Assembly: GCF_013041615.1 (NCBI RefSeq)
Contig: NZ_JABEPQ010000002.1
Span: forward strand, 1,040,477 to 1,104,476
DNA: 64,000 bases
Direction of reading: 5' to 3'
Source of the DNA: Knoellia koreensis
GTDB lineage: Bacteria; Actinomycetota; Actinomycetes; Actinomycetales; Dermatophilaceae
Made by a program: the position numbers and the translations under genes. The notes beneath the pieces are model-generated. The model did not search any database. It worked only from the letters and a program-made list of their open reading frames with translations, and was not told the origin of the DNA. Below are positions 7,527 through 17,100 of the stretch, in pieces (within the stretch, counting starts at the first letter, position 1; the number at the start of each line of letters is the position of its first letter).

Positions 7527-9032
7527 TCAGTCCGCCTTCCGGGTGAGGCTGACCCCCAGGGGGACGGTCGAGGCGGCGAAGCCGAGGTCCTGGGCGAGGT
7601 CCAGACGCAGCGGCGCGAACCCGGCTCGCCGCACCGACGCGTCGAGCCGCCGGCCGAACTCCGAGACCCTCAAGGTCTTAGGCACCGTGACGGTGCAGAC
7701 GGCATACGGCCGGGTCAGGGAGTTGCCGCGGGCGAGCTTGGTGTCCAGTCGCCGCACCTTCTCCGCTTCGTCCCGCGCCTTGGCGTTCTGCTTCACCTTC
7801 GCCTTGGCCCGCAGCTCTTCACCGATGTCGGCGGCCCATTCGCTGGTGGCGCTCTGTCGGCCGGCCGCCGACTGGCTGAGGATCGGGTAGGCCACCAGGA
7901 AGGAGCGCCGCTCCCCCGGCTCGGTCGGGGTCAGCACGGGAAGCAGCGCTCCCATCGCGGCGCCCTTCACCGGGAGTTTGATGGTGGAGCTGACGCTGTT
8001 CCACGCGTCGTGGCTGTAGTGCCTGGCCGCCGGGTCAGCACCCGAGGGTCCCGCCATGGCCCACGGGACCTCGGCGTTGACGGCCGGGTCGCTCTCGCGG
8101 GCTCCGAGTGCGTCGATGATGCCGGCACGGTCACCGGGAGCGAACCCTGTGCGGGAGGCCAGCGCGAGCTCGGGACTGGTCAGCCACTTGACGCTGGCCA
8201 TGCCCATCCCGCCACGAAGCTGCGCCTCGATCTCGCCCAGCACGCCATAGATGACGCGGGCGCGACCTTCCAGCCCGCCACCTGACTCCTTGGCCTGCTT
8301 GCCCAGCCGGCCCTCGCCGATGACGACCGTCACGAACGACTCGGTCCGCACGCTGGCCCGGGTCAGGGTCTGCTGAAGCTCGTCGTTGACCTGGCGGACA
8401 CCGCGGGAACTGCCCGGGCGACGATGCCGGGCGAGCCACTGGTCCCGCTCGGCGCCGTCCTCGGGCACGGTGCGGACCAGGAGCAGGATCTCGTCGATCA
8501 GCTCGGTCTGGGAGGCCATGTCCAGCAGCTCGCTCAGGCCCCGTCCCTGCCGCTGCCGTTCGTCGATCTCGCGCAGCCCGATTCCCGGGTGGACGACGGC
8601 GGCGGTCACTGCCCAGGTTCGAGTGCTGTGGTTCTGGATGATCGCCACCCGTGAGAACGATCCCCCCTGCGGTGGGCCGTCGTGGATCTGCACGCCGCCC
8701 AGGGCTCCGGGCAGGTCTGCGTCCTGCAGGGAGTCCACCTGCCCCCTCGTTGCCTTGGAACGGAAGCGGGTCCACCCCGCCAGGCCACCGGTCGCGAACG
8801 ACAGCGACGCCGCAACCCACCCGAAGGTGGACCGGCCCCGCACCGGGGTCACGGTCACCGCGGTGATCGTGACCCAGAGCAGGAGGAACAGCGCCGCGCA
8901 GATCCACGCGCCGGCCCGGATGGACCAGAACACCGGCATGGTGGAGAGCGCGACGACGGCCAGCTGCCATCCGGAGAGCCCGAAGAACCACCCGATCCGG
9001 GCCCTGCTGTAGTCGCTGTAGATGACGCTCAT
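7527..9032 (-). CDS. SCO6880-family (PrgI-like/VirB4 N-domain-like) transfer protein
   Basis: 501 residues. Two membrane segments at residues about 22-65 (GWQLAVVALSTMPVFWSIRA and AALFLLLWVTITAV) give a PrgI-like N-terminus. The large cytoplasmic remainder resembles proteins annotated as SCO6880 family, which always stand next to the VirB4-like ATPase in actinobacterial conjugation loci. The phrase YSRARIGWFFGLSGWQ is characteristic. It lacks a P-loop. The likely role is to anchor the VirB4-like ATPase to the membrane channel; this is inferred from gene order and length, since the two together approximate a full VirB3-VirB4 unit. Confidence 0.8.
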   Translation of the reverse strand: MSVIYSDYSRARIGWFFGLSGWQLAVVALSTMPVFWSIRAGAWICAALFLLLWVTITAVTVTPVRGRSTFGWVAASLSFATGGLAGWTRFRSKATRGQVDSLQDADLPGALGGVQIHDGPPQGGSFSRVAIIQNHSTRTWAVTAAVVHPGIGLREIDERQRQGRGLSELLDMASQTELIDEILLLVRTVPEDGAERDQWLARHRRPGSSRGVRQVNDELQQTLTRASVRTESFVTVVIGEGRLGKQAKESGGGLEGRARVIYGVLGEIEAQLRGGMGMASVKWLTSPELALASRTGFAPGDRAGIIDALGARESDPAVNAEVPWAMAGPSGADPAARHYSHDAWNSVSSTIKLPVKGAAMGALLPVLTPTEPGERRSFLVAYPILSQSAAGRQSATSEWAADIGEELRAKAKVKQNAKARDEAEKVRRLDTKLARGNSLTRPYAVCTVTVPKTLRVSEFGRRLDASVRRAGFAPLRLDLAQDLGFAASTVPLGVSLTRKAD

Positions 9033-9062
9033 GGGACTCTCCTAAAGGGTTGGGGTGGGTGA

Positions 9063-10514
9063 TCAGACCGGGACGATCGGCACCGCGGCCGCTGCGCCGG
9101 CCGCTTCTCCGCCTGCGGCCCCGGCTCCTCCTGCCGGCCCGGCCCCACCGGGGCCGCCCGGGCCGGCGGCACCGCCTGGGGAGGCGGTGGGCGCCGGCGC
9201 GATCCCGGCTGTGGAGGGCGGAGTGATGCCGATGTCGGGGGTGGGGTTCGGGCCGGAGCCGTTGATCTCAGGGTTGTCGTGGTCGGCCTGCTTGCTGCCG
9301 CGGTTCTGGCTCGAGTTCTTCTTGGCCTTGCTGAAGTCCGGGACGTAGTTGTTGTGACCGACACCCATCTGGTTGGTCGCGTCGGCGGCGACGGCTGCTC
9401 CGCGTGATCCGATGCTTTCCATCGCCCCCATGCCGGCACCGGCGGCCTGTCCGAGGGCGCCGCCGAGTTGGCCCATGAGGCCGCGGGCGCTGGAGCTGAA
9501 CCGGGCGCTGGTGGAGTCCTCTCCGAAGCTCTCGCCTTGGGATCGGCCGTTGGCGTCGGTCCTCGACGCGGCCTCGGAGCCGCTCTGGCCCTGGCCACCG
9601 CCGAGCAGGCCGCTGAGGCCGCCCTGTGCGGCCAGCCCGGCCCGGAGCGCGGATCCCGAGCTCGTGCCGGGGTCGACGAAGGCGAGGAGCTTGAACAGGG
9701 CGAGGGGGCTGAAGCAGCCGATGCAGATCAGGACCACCCCGGGCACCGCCGTTCCGATGGCCTTCTGCAGGCTGTCGGTCATGCCGGTGGCGACCCCTGA
9801 GGTCATCTGCACCCCGATGCCCAGCACCAGGATCATCACCACGGGGGTGAACGCCGCGGCGATGAACCAGCGCAGGCTCTTCCAGAACCAGCTCTGCCCG
9901 GCATCGCTGACCAGCCCGCCGGCGGCGATGGGGGTGGTGGCGGCCAGCACCATCAGGGCGCCGGCTCGGGTGAGCATGACCAGCAGGTGCCCGATCGCGG
10001 CGAACACCATGAAGATCCCCATGAAACCCAGGACGGTGGCCACTGTGCCGTCGCTGATGTCCTTGGTGGAGATCTGGGTGCCGAGCGGGTTGAAGTGTGC
10101 CCACTTGTCGATGTGCAGCAGCTTGGACATCAGCGCACGGGTGAGGCCGCCGCAGGCGGCGACGATGAGCACCGCGAGGGCGATCCAGCCGGCCCACACC
10201 ATGACGAACTGCCCGGTTCCGACGAGGACCCGGGCTAGGGACTTGCCGTCGCGCCGGGCTGCGGTCAGGGCCAGCTGGACCATGGCGAGCAGCAGCATGA
10301 GGGCCCCGGCGATCCAGAACGTCATCTGGTACACCTGCGCGCCGGGCCCTCCCTCGCGCAGGTCGGGGACGGTGAAGGCGTCGACGATGGTCAGGACCAG
10401 CTTCAGCAGCCACAGCCCGGCGTTCCAGAGGCCGAGCATGGCCGCGGTCCAACCGTCCGCGACGACCTTGCCGGCGGCCGAGCCGAGATAGGTGAACGGG
10501 TTGAGGAGGTCCAT
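9063..10514 (-). CDS. VirB6/TrbL-like polytopic channel protein
   Basis: 483 residues. Residues 1-285 contain about six or seven hydrophobic helices, including MTFWIAGALMLLLAMVQLAL, FVMVWAGWIALAVLIVAACG, FMGIFMVFAAIGHLLVML and VPGVVLICIGCFSPLALFKL. The remaining 200 residues are Gly/Ala/Ser/Pro-rich and probably disordered, ending in a run of Gly-Ala-Pro repeats. This two-part plan matches VirB6/TrbL-like inner-membrane channel subunits of Gram-positive conjugation systems. It lies 3 nt downstream of the bitopic protein gene and is followed after 30 nt by the SCO6880-like gene. Confidence 0.75.
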   Translation of the reverse strand: MDLLNPFTYLGSAAGKVVADGWTAAMLGLWNAGLWLLKLVLTIVDAFTVPDLREGGPGAQVYQMTFWIAGALMLLLAMVQLALTAARRDGKSLARVLVGTGQFVMVWAGWIALAVLIVAACGGLTRALMSKLLHIDKWAHFNPLGTQISTKDISDGTVATVLGFMGIFMVFAAIGHLLVMLTRAGALMVLAATTPIAAGGLVSDAGQSWFWKSLRWFIAAAFTPVVMILVLGIGVQMTSGVATGMTDSLQKAIGTAVPGVVLICIGCFSPLALFKLLAFVDPGTSSGSALRAGLAAQGGLSGLLGGGQGQSGSEAASRTDANGRSQGESFGEDSTSARFSSSARGLMGQLGGALGQAAGAGMGAMESIGSRGAAVAADATNQMGVGHNNYVPDFSKAKKNSSQNRGSKQADHDNPEINGSGPNPTPDIGITPPSTAGIAPAPTASPGGAAGPGGPGGAGPAGGAGAAGGEAAGAAAAVPIVPV

Positions 10515-10517
10515 AGG

Positions 10518-11366
10518 TTACTTGCTCCCGGTGTCGTCGCTCGCCCAGGTGCGCCAGCCGGCCTTGAAGGCGATCTCGGTTCCGGGCCAGGTCGACGGCG
10601 CGGTCGCTGCGGGCGCGCCGGGCGCGATCATCCACCGGCCTGCGGTGGTGTTCTCGCGGGTCGGCTCGGGGTGCCATTGCATGCGTTCGCAGTACCCGTA
10701 GCCGATCCGGGTCTCTGCGGTGATCGTGGCCCTGACGTCCAGCAGGACGCAGGCCACGACCCAGTTCGGCCCGTCCGTGGCCTTGACCTGCCCGGCTGCG
10801 GGAGTGGCGGTCACGGCCACGGTGGGGTCCTTGCTTTGGCCCTGACCGGCGCTGGCCAGGAAGCTCTGGACGTTCTTGGTCAGAGGCCAGGTGGCGACGT
10901 CGGGGGCGCCGGGTAGGGCCCACTGTGCGTGGACGTCGTTCGCCTGGGGGATGGACATGGCCTGCAGGACGGTCGTCTCGATCGCGGCCAGCTGGGCCAG
11001 CGCCCCCTCGGGCGTGCGCGGGAACCCGGTCGGCACCTGCACAGGTCCCGCAGCAGTGGCGGGCGGGACCTCGATGACCGGCCCGGTGACGGCGGCGGGG
11101 ACGCCGTGTCGGGCGTCGTCGGGGGCCACCTGCAGCATCGGGGCGGCCGCTGCTTGGTCGCGGTAGCCCGGTCCGCTGCCCATGGTGGTCGGCTTCGATG
11201 TCGTCGCCGGCGTGGAGCTGGCGTCCGCGCTCTTGAGGCCGTAGTAGAGCGCAAGGACGAGGCCGGCGACGAACAGCAGGGCCGCGGCGGCCCCTGCGGC
11301 GAGGGTGGCCAGCAGACGTGACCGGCCCCACGCGTCGGTGGCGCTGTTCTGGCCGGCGCGGCTCAT
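10518..11366 (-). CDS. Bitopic transfer protein with extracytoplasmic domain
   Basis: 282 residues from the ATG at 11366, which overlaps the upstream stop as TGATG. One membrane segment (about residues 20-42, LLATLAAGAAAALLFVAGLV) is followed by a Thr/Ser/Pro linker and a soluble domain (about 100-282) containing two Cys (ACVLL, YGYCERMQW). Topology is N-in with the domain outside, as in VirB8/TcpC-like subunits, but no diagnostic motif allows that name. Similar proteins sit at this place next to VirB6-like genes in actinobacterial integrative elements. Function: probable structural subunit of the secretion channel (inference). Confidence 0.65.
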   Translation of the reverse strand: MSRAGQNSATDAWGRSRLLATLAAGAAAALLFVAGLVLALYYGLKSADASSTPATTSKPTTMGSGPGYRDQAAAAPMLQVAPDDARHGVPAAVTGPVIEVPPATAAGPVQVPTGFPRTPEGALAQLAAIETTVLQAMSIPQANDVHAQWALPGAPDVATWPLTKNVQSFLASAGQGQSKDPTVAVTATPAAGQVKATDGPNWVVACVLLDVRATITAETRIGYGYCERMQWHPEPTRENTTAGRWMIAPGAPAATAPSTWPGTEIAFKAGWRTWASDDTGSK

Positions 11367-11659
11367 CAGACGCACCCGGTCCCGGTCATGGCGCGCACGA
11401 TGCCGGGAAGCACGAGGTAGCCGATCACGGCGAGGAAGACGACGACCACGCCGACGATCCCGGCCTTGGACGCGTGCGGCATGCCGAAGATGCGGCCGGC
11501 GACGATCGCGCCGATGCCGACGACGACCCCGAGCACGAACAGGATGATCGTGCCCCACAGCACGTAGCCCATGAGCTGGTCGGCATACCGCTGCGCCCCG
11601 GGCGGTGCGACGGGGCACACCTGCGGGAGGGTGGCGAGCTGGCCAGTGAGTGTCTTCAT
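11366..11659 (-). CDS. Small two-helix membrane protein (VirB2-like position)
   Basis: 97 residues. Two hydrophobic helices: about 32-55 (YVLWGTIILFVLGVVVGIGA) and 67-90 (AGIVGVVVVFLAVIGYLVLP), joined by a short polar loop with a Gly pair. Small two-helix proteins in this position are often VirB2/VirB3-like pilin or channel subunits; here the assignment rests on size, topology and neighbours only. The ATG at 11659 overlaps the preceding gene's end by 4 nt (ATGA) and its TGA overlaps the next ATG, so translation is coupled on both sides. It ends in Cys-Val. Confidence 0.6.
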   Translation of the reverse strand: MKTLTGQLATLPQVCPVAPPGAQRYADQLMGYVLWGTIILFVLGVVVGIGAIVAGRIFGMPHASKAGIVGVVVVFLAVIGYLVLPGIVRAMTGTGCV

Positions 11660-12519
11660 GACGGGTTTCCCTTCGTGGTGTCTCCAGCGCCGCTGGCGTG
11701 GAGGATGTTGTCCGCGGCGACCAGCAGCGGGGTGGGCAGTGCTTCGGAGTCCAGGCCTCGCACGGCGAGGCCTCGGTCCACCGGGAGGACGTGGAGTGCT
11801 CCGTGCTGGTCCAGCTGGCGTGTCAGTGCGCCGAGGCTGTGCTCCACGCCGCGGGGCCACTTGCGTCGTGGTGGCCCGAGGACGGCTCCGATGACCGGGC
11901 TGCCCTCGAGCAGGGCCAGCGCCCCTTCCAGGCGCCGCAGGCCGGGAATGGTGGCTGTGGTGACGGCCACGACTGGGCCGGGCTGGAGCACCCGGTCGGC
12001 GAGCCAGTTGGGACTCGCGAGCAGCTGACCCAGTTCCCAACCCACGTCCAGGACGGTGAGGCTGGTCGTGGCGGCTGCGTCCGTGGGAGGTGGCACTTCG
12101 TCGGGGCCGATGAAGATGTCGCTGCCCCGCTCGAGGAGGACCTCCCCCCGTGTGCCTTGCAGCCACCCGCCGGACGGGTGCTGGCCCAGCTCCGCGGTGG
12201 AGGCCGGGGCGAGCCCGGAGGCGGTCACCGTGCAGCACTCGATCACCCGCGCGCCCATGCTGGCGCCGGCGGTAGCGAGGCTCAGCGCCAGGGTCGTGGC
12301 TCCGACTGATCCCGCGCAGCCGATGACTGGGACCACGACCTCGTGCGGTTCCCACGCCCGCGCGTCGCTGGGCTGCCGTCGGGCCGAGGTGGTCGCCCGG
12401 GGCGCGGCCTCTGGGTGTCGCCGGTAGTCCCCGACCTGCACGGCCCGCCAGGCTCGCTTGAGTTCGTCGACGCCGACCGCGGCCCGGGGCGTGCCCGGAT
12501 GGGTCGTGTGCGCGGTCAC
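11656..12519 (-). CDS. ParA/MinD-like deviant P-loop protein of the transfer operon
   Basis: 287 residues from a GTG at 12519 that overlaps the previous stop as GTGA. The central phrase VVPVIGCAGSVGATTLALSL is a degenerate P-loop: the Lys of a normal or deviant Walker A is replaced (GCAGSVGATT), so nucleotide binding is doubtful. The fold pattern (strand-P-loop-helix, then LTVLDVGWE and a VVAVTTATIPG strand) is that of SIMIBI ATPases. Comparable proteins in actinobacterial elements carry DUF6668-type names. It may position the transfer machinery or act as a scaffold; no direct evidence for either is visible. Confidence 0.6.
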   Translation of the reverse strand: MTAHTTHPGTPRAAVGVDELKRAWRAVQVGDYRRHPEAAPRATTSARRQPSDARAWEPHEVVVPVIGCAGSVGATTLALSLATAGASMGARVIECCTVTASGLAPASTAELGQHPSGGWLQGTRGEVLLERGSDIFIGPDEVPPPTDAAATTSLTVLDVGWELGQLLASPNWLADRVLQPGPVVAVTTATIPGLRRLEGALALLEGSPVIGAVLGPPRRKWPRGVEHSLGALTRQLDQHGALHVLPVDRGLAVRGLDSEALPTPLLVAADNILHASGAGDTTKGNPS

Positions 12520-12770
12520 GGGACGCTTCCCTGCCCCAGCGCGGACCTTCTGGCCTCGAGGGCTGCGCGCAGGCTTGGGGCGTCCAGGCGGGCCAGGGCG
12601 GCGCGCGCGGCGCGCACCTGGTGCAGCCTGTCCACGCATCCGGCCAGGTCGGCCAGCGCCTCGCCTTCGCTGCCCGCCACGTCGAGCAGGCGGCGCAGGT
12701 CGGTCTCGTCGGTCACGGTCATCACCTCGTGGCCCAAAGCCGGCACGTCGACAGCTGATGGACGCCTCAC
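12516..12770 (-). CDS. Small helical protein of the transfer operon
   Basis: 84 residues from a GTG at 12770 that overlaps the preceding stop by 4 nt (GTGA), the same coupling seen at its own 3' end. A later ATG at 12722 would give 68 residues, and its upstream sequence contains GAGG only 4 nt away. The product is Ala/Leu/Arg-rich, predicted nearly all helical with heptad-like spacing (LRRLLDVAGSEGEALADLAG), so a coiled-coil or helical bundle adaptor is likely. I recognise no family. It lies between the regulator-like gene and the ParA-like gene. Confidence 0.5.
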   Translation of the reverse strand: MRRPSAVDVPALGHEVMTVTDETDLRRLLDVAGSEGEALADLAGCVDRLHQVRAARAALARLDAPSLRAALEARRSALGQGSVP

Positions 12771-13564
12771 GCGAAGGCCCGCTGGTGGGTGCTGCCGCAC
12801 ACGGTCCGCAGCGCAGACACGGACCGGGCGGCGCGCCGGCGGACGGTGCGGGCCGAGACGCCGCGGTCGGCGGCAACGGCTTCGGAGGCCGCCGGCGCCA
12901 TCAGTCCGGCGTGGCCTCGACCACAGCGGGCCGGGCTCGCCAGGTCAGCGGCGTGCGCCAGGTCCAGCAACAGGTCGCCGTCGGCGACGGTCACTGCACC
13001 CCTGCTCGTCGCGAGCTCGAGGATGTCCTGCAGCTCGTGTTCGGGTGTGGGTTCGGCTGGCTGGCGGTCGCGCGCGGTGTCGGTCCACACCTCAGCGGTG
13101 GGCGGGAAGGGGATGGTCCGGTCACTGAGCTCGCCGAGCCCGAGGTCCCGGATCACCCCCTTGCGGGTGTTCATCAGGATGTTGGCGGCCACCTTGTGTC
13201 CGCGCTTCCACGGGAAGGTCCGGGCTTCGACCCACAGCTGGGCGGCGAGGATCTCGTCGATCCTTTGGCTGAGCCGGCCCAGGCGGAAGGCGAGCAGGCT
13301 GGCGCCGGGCAGCAGCACCCAGGCCAGGGCTCCGGTGGCCGCCACGTCGTCCCCGCCGTCGGGTGCCGACAGCTGCGCCAGGGCGAGCAGGACGCGGTCG
13401 GCGTCGGACCAGTCGGCTGCCCGCAGCCAGGCCGGCAGGTCGGCCAGCTCGTCGACGACCCGAAGTTCGGGGTGGGTGACCTGCCAGCTGGCCCAGCGCT
13501 GCCCGGCGAGGGCCAGGACCTCGCTGTCCGGCTCGTCCAGCCCCAGGTGTGTTGCGACGCTCAT
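12767..13564 (-). CDS. First gene of the transfer operon, HTH-ended conserved protein
   Basis: 265 residues from an ATG at 13564 preceded by AAGGAA at 7 nt. The N-terminal and central parts are soluble and helical, with WASWQVTHPELRVVDELADL and a basic KRGHKVAANILMNTRKGVIR. The C-terminus (AVAADRGVSARTVRRRAARS) is a helix-turn-helix like that of sigma-70 region 4 or LuxR-type proteins. Leading the operon, downstream of a repeat-rich region, it is a good candidate for an autoregulator or a DNA-binding transfer protein. The family is not known to me, and replication initiation is an alternative given the adjacent repeats. Confidence 0.6.
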   Translation of the reverse strand: MSVATHLGLDEPDSEVLALAGQRWASWQVTHPELRVVDELADLPAWLRAADWSDADRVLLALAQLSAPDGGDDVAATGALAWVLLPGASLLAFRLGRLSQRIDEILAAQLWVEARTFPWKRGHKVAANILMNTRKGVIRDLGLGELSDRTIPFPPTAEVWTDTARDRQPAEPTPEHELQDILELATSRGAVTVADGDLLLDLAHAADLASPARCGRGHAGLMAPAASEAVAADRGVSARTVRRRAARSVSALRTVCGSTHQRAFA

Positions 13565-13612
13565 CTCGAGTTCCTTCCGCCGTGTGGACACGGCCAGAAG
13601 GTCTCGGGCGGA

Positions 13613-13740
13613 CGTCCCCCAACTCGTCCCCGCCGGCGCCGTGCGATGGGGGGTACATGGCCCGGGATGGTGGGGGTACAAGCCGCTGACCTGCGCTGAT
13701 GCTTCGTCCCCCAACTTCTTGAAGTTCTTTCTGCTGGGGG
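13613..13740. promoter_or_regulatory. Iteron-like direct and inverted repeats upstream of the transfer operon
   Basis: The 243-bp gap between the leftward transfer operon and the rightward small gene carries two identical 12-mers CGTCCCCCAACT (13613-13624 and 13705-13716), two GGGGGTACA copies (13649-13657 and 13672-13680), and an inverted repeat AACTTC-TT-GAAGTT (13713-13726). A TGGGGGG run at 13735-13741 pairs with the CCCCCA part of the second 12-mer, which makes a larger nested hairpin possible. The leftward operon promoter must lie here. The repeats could be operators, an oriT or a replication origin; the sequence alone does not decide. Confidence 0.55.
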
Positions 13741-13807
13741 GCTCGCGTTCGTGGTCGCGGGCCGCGTCGGGAGCCGTTGTCAGCCGCGAGGCGCACACTC
13801 CGGAGCT

Positions 13808-14104
13808 ATGCAGGCGACCACTCCTCCCCCGCCGCGCCGGCCGGGCGTCCCCTTGGGTGAGCGGCCCGTGGCGGGGCGGCAGGGCCTACCGGTCGAGGGC
13901 CTCTCGGCGCTGAAGGCGACGCGGCGCCACTGCTGGGTGCAGGGGCCGCCTGAGGCGCCCGGTCCGCATCACGGCCTGGTGGTGGAGTGGCGGCAGGCCG
14001 GCCCCGGGTGGAGGGCCTTGGTGATCTACGTGGTCGAGGGCGAGGCCGGCGAGGTGACGACGGTTCAGCAGTGGGTGGCGCGGTCGCTCGTCGAGCCGGC
14101 CTGA
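13808..14104 (+). CDS. Conserved small protein divergent from the transfer operon
   Basis: 98 residues from the ATG at 13808. A Pro/Arg-rich N-terminus leads into a small beta-rich domain (RRHCWVQGPPEAPGPHHGLV, then WRALVIYVVEGEAGEVTTVQ and WVARSLVEPA). Proteins of this size with the HCWV and VEWR motifs are common beside actinobacterial conjugation genes, in my recollection, without a known function. It is read divergently from the transfer operon across the repeat region and ends 30 nt before a strong hairpin terminator. A role in regulating the shared region is possible. Confidence 0.6.
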   Translation: MQATTPPPPRRPGVPLGERPVAGRQGLPVEGLSALKATRRHCWVQGPPEAPGPHHGLVVEWRQAGPGWRALVIYVVEGEAGEVTTVQQWVARSLVEPA

Positions 14105-14133
14105 GTACCGCTGGAGCCCTCTCGTCCACACAT

Positions 14134-14173
14134 GGCGCAGCCCCGACCCGGGGGATGGGGTCGGGGCTGCGCC
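14134..14173. terminator. Bidirectional hairpin terminator
   Basis: A perfect 16-bp inverted repeat (left arm GGCGCAGCCCCGACCC at 14134-14149, right arm at 14158-14173) with an 8-nt loop. It lies between the 3' end of the rightward small gene (14104) and the 3' end of the leftward LysM-BTAD gene (14188), so it can stop transcription from both sides. No T-run follows, which is usual in high-GC genomes. Confidence 0.85.
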
Positions 14174-14187
14174 GGCTTCGGGGCGGG

Positions 14188-17100
14188 TCAGCTGGCCTTG
14201 CGGGTCCGCTCATGCCGGTCACGGGTGGCGATGACTCGCTGTGTTCGTTCCGAGAGCTCCGGTGGGGCGCCCTCGTCGTCGGTGCGGTTGCACACCTCGT
14301 CCCGCAGGATGCGGTCGGCCTCGCCGGGGTGGCCCTCGGCGTCCGCGACGGCGGCGAGGTCCAGCCGTGGGATTTCCTCGTCCGGGGCGGCGAGGGCGGC
14401 GGTCTCGGCCGCGAGCCGGGCTTGGCGGGTATCCCCGGCCTGCAGGCTGTAGGTGGTGAGGAGGTGCGCGACGTCGACGATGGCACAGATCATGTGTTGG
14501 TCGAGGCGGTCACCCTCGGACAGGAAGGACCATCCGCCGTCGCGCAGCCGGTCGAAGGGGCGGCCCTGCACCAGTCGAAGCGCCTTGTGCAGGTCCTCGA
14601 CCCCCTCGGGTCCACGTGACTCGCCTCGAACGCGGAGTCGGCGGAAGAGGTCGGCGTCGACGAGCAGGTCGAGGACCTGGTACACGCCGACGCCCCTGGC
14701 GACCGCGGCCGGAGCCTTGCGCGCGTCGGGCAGGTGGTCTTCGCCGGTCCGGGGGTTGGTGCCGAGCCAGTCCCGCACGATGCGGACGTAGTCGCGGGCC
14801 TTGGCGGCAGTGATCGTGAATGCGTCAGCCAGCTCCTCGGGGGTTGCGCCGTGCGCCCGGGTCGCCAGGTATGCAAGCACCTCCGTGTAGTAGGGCTTGC
14901 GCTTGGTGACCGGGGTGCCCCGGGTTCGCGCGCCGACGGGCCCGAGCAGGGTCAGCCGGGGCAAGGGGCAGTTCTCGTCCCACCACATGGTCAGGTCGTC
15001 GTCGAGGGTGGGGTCGGCGTCGGCCACGGCCGTCCGCACCCGCTCAGGCACCTTGGGGGCCAGGGCCTCGAGGTCGTCCTGTGTGGTGGCGCCGTTGCGC
15101 AGGTAGTCCTCGTCGTCGTGCTCCAGGAGCGAGATCGCCTGGTCCTCGACCTCGAGGGCCAGGTCGTGACGGGCGATGGTGTGCTCTTCCCGCAGGGCGC
15201 CGGCCTCGTCGGACCAGGCACGCCAACCCTCCAGGGCGCTCTGGTCGACCGGCATGGGCGCGTCGTCGAGGGTTTCGCTTTGGGCCAGAAGGGCGGCACA
15301 GCCTTGGGCCTCATCACTGGTCAGGCCGACGGCAACCAGGTCGAGGCCGGCGTGCGGGAGGCTGACCCGGCCGTTGTCGGTGACGTGCAGGACCAGGCCC
15401 GGGGTGCCCTCCAGGTCGCCACGCACGACCACGGAGGTCCCCGTCTGCCCGGCGTGCTGGTAGACCGTCTCGAGCAGCTGCTCGAGGGTGGGCAGCGAAT
15501 GGCTCGCGGCTTGCCCGGGCTGGTTGGCGGCGTCGACCAGAAGCAGCCGCGCCGGCCAGGTGTCCGCCCCAACCTGGCGGGCGCGGGCGGTGGTGACGTC
15601 GGTACCGGCGTCCACGCTGCGGTCGATCATGGTGATGGCGTCGGCCAAGACCTCCGCCGCCGGGTCGCTGTCGACGTCGGTGTGGACGTGGATCCGGTCG
15701 GTGTTCATCGGCGCGACTTCGTGGGCGACTCCGAGCAGGTCGACGCGGACCCCGTGCGACCACGGGTTGCAGGCGATCTCGGCGGCCAGGTAACGGGCGA
15801 AGTCGCGGCCGAACGTGGTGTCACCGGTGATGCTCAGGTCGAGGTCTTCGATGTTGAGCAGCCACACGTGTCCGTCGTCGCCGGCGCCGATGGTGACCAG
15901 CAGCGGGTAGGGGGCCGGCTGGTCGGGGGCGAGATCTCCGACCTCGCGCAGGTCGGTCCCGGCGGGCAGGGTCCAGTGCAGCTGGTCGACGCTGGCGACC
16001 CACGGCGATCCCAGGGGCGCCGGCGTGAACAGGTGCAGGGTGAGGGCGTGCTCGGCGAGCTCCACGGCAGCGAGTTCCGGCATGGGCGCTGCGCCCGTGG
16101 CGAGTCGCCGTAGGGCTTCGTCCATGACCTCGACGTCGATGCTGGCGGGCCCGCCGGCCGCGGTGAGTGTCTTCTCGACGGGCGCCAGCAGCGGCTCTGG
16201 CGCGGCGATCGTCCGTCCCGGGCGGCGTGCCCGGAACTGCGCCCGGCGGCGGCTACGGAGCGCCAACAGCATGGCCCCGGCGAGCATGGCTCCCCCACCG
16301 GTCAGGCCCGTCAGCATCCAGGGCGCCATCTGGTGATCAGCGTCCGCCGTGGACTGGGCCTCGTCGCTGGCGGCTGCCGGGGCCGGGGCCGGACCTGGTT
16401 GCTCCACGGCAGGGCTTGCCGGTGGTGGGGCCGGTGTCGCCGGCGGGACGGAACTGGGCCCGGCTGGGGCGGGGGGCTGCGCAGTTGCGGGCTGCTTCGG
16501 GACCGCCGGGACGTCAGTCTCGTGGGCGGCTGGCGCTACTGACGCGTGATGTGTCGGGATGGACAGCTCCCAGCCGGGCAGGATCAGGTCGGGGTCGCTG
16601 AGGTGGCGCCCTCCGGGCTGCACGGTGTCCTTGGATGCCTCGAAGATTTCGGGGTACTTGGCCGCGTCCCCGAGCTCCTCCTCGGCAATCTCGGACAGGG
16701 TGTCGCCGCGTTGCACGGTCACCCGGTGGCTCTCTGCGTGGTCGCCTTCGGTCTGTGGCGTGACGGGTATCTGGAGGACCTCTCCGACGCTGAGGAATCC
16801 GGGGTTGGGTCCAAGGACGTCCTGGTTCAGTTCGGCTAGTTCGTGATAGCGGCTGCCCTCCCCCAGGTGCTGCTCGGCGAGGGACCACAGCGTCTCCCCG
16901 CGCTCGACGACGTGCTTGACCGTCGCCGGGCGGGCAGGTCCGGGTGTCGCCTGCGTTGACGCCCGGCTGGTGACGCGTGACGGCTCCGGCGCGGGAGTCC
17001 GTTGGTCGACGTCGACTGTGCCGGAGTAGGCGGTGGCAGTGGCGACGGTTGGGGCCGTCAGCTCCGCGGCGTGGGCGGGGGTTCCGGTCAGGGGGGCTGC

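Noticed and set aside
5832..8285. A rightward open frame of over 800 codons opposite the wall hydrolase, VirB4-like and SCO6880-like genes
   Set aside because: It runs antisense to three well-supported genes, has no family motifs and shows the Arg/Gly/Pro-rich composition of a high-GC shadow frame.
9268..11331. Leftward frame of over 680 codons overlapping the VirB6-like and bitopic protein genes
   Set aside because: Arg/His/Pro-rich shadow in the other minus-strand frame; the VirB6-like and bitopic frames have membrane helices and proper starts.
12516..12722. ATG at 12722 as start of the small transfer-operon protein
   Set aside because: Kept as an alternative only; the GTG at 12770 gives the same 4-nt GTGA overlap as at the next junction, which is more consistent.
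13613..13741. CRISPR array
   Set aside because: Only two copies of each short repeat, unequal spacing, and no cas genes anywhere in the window.
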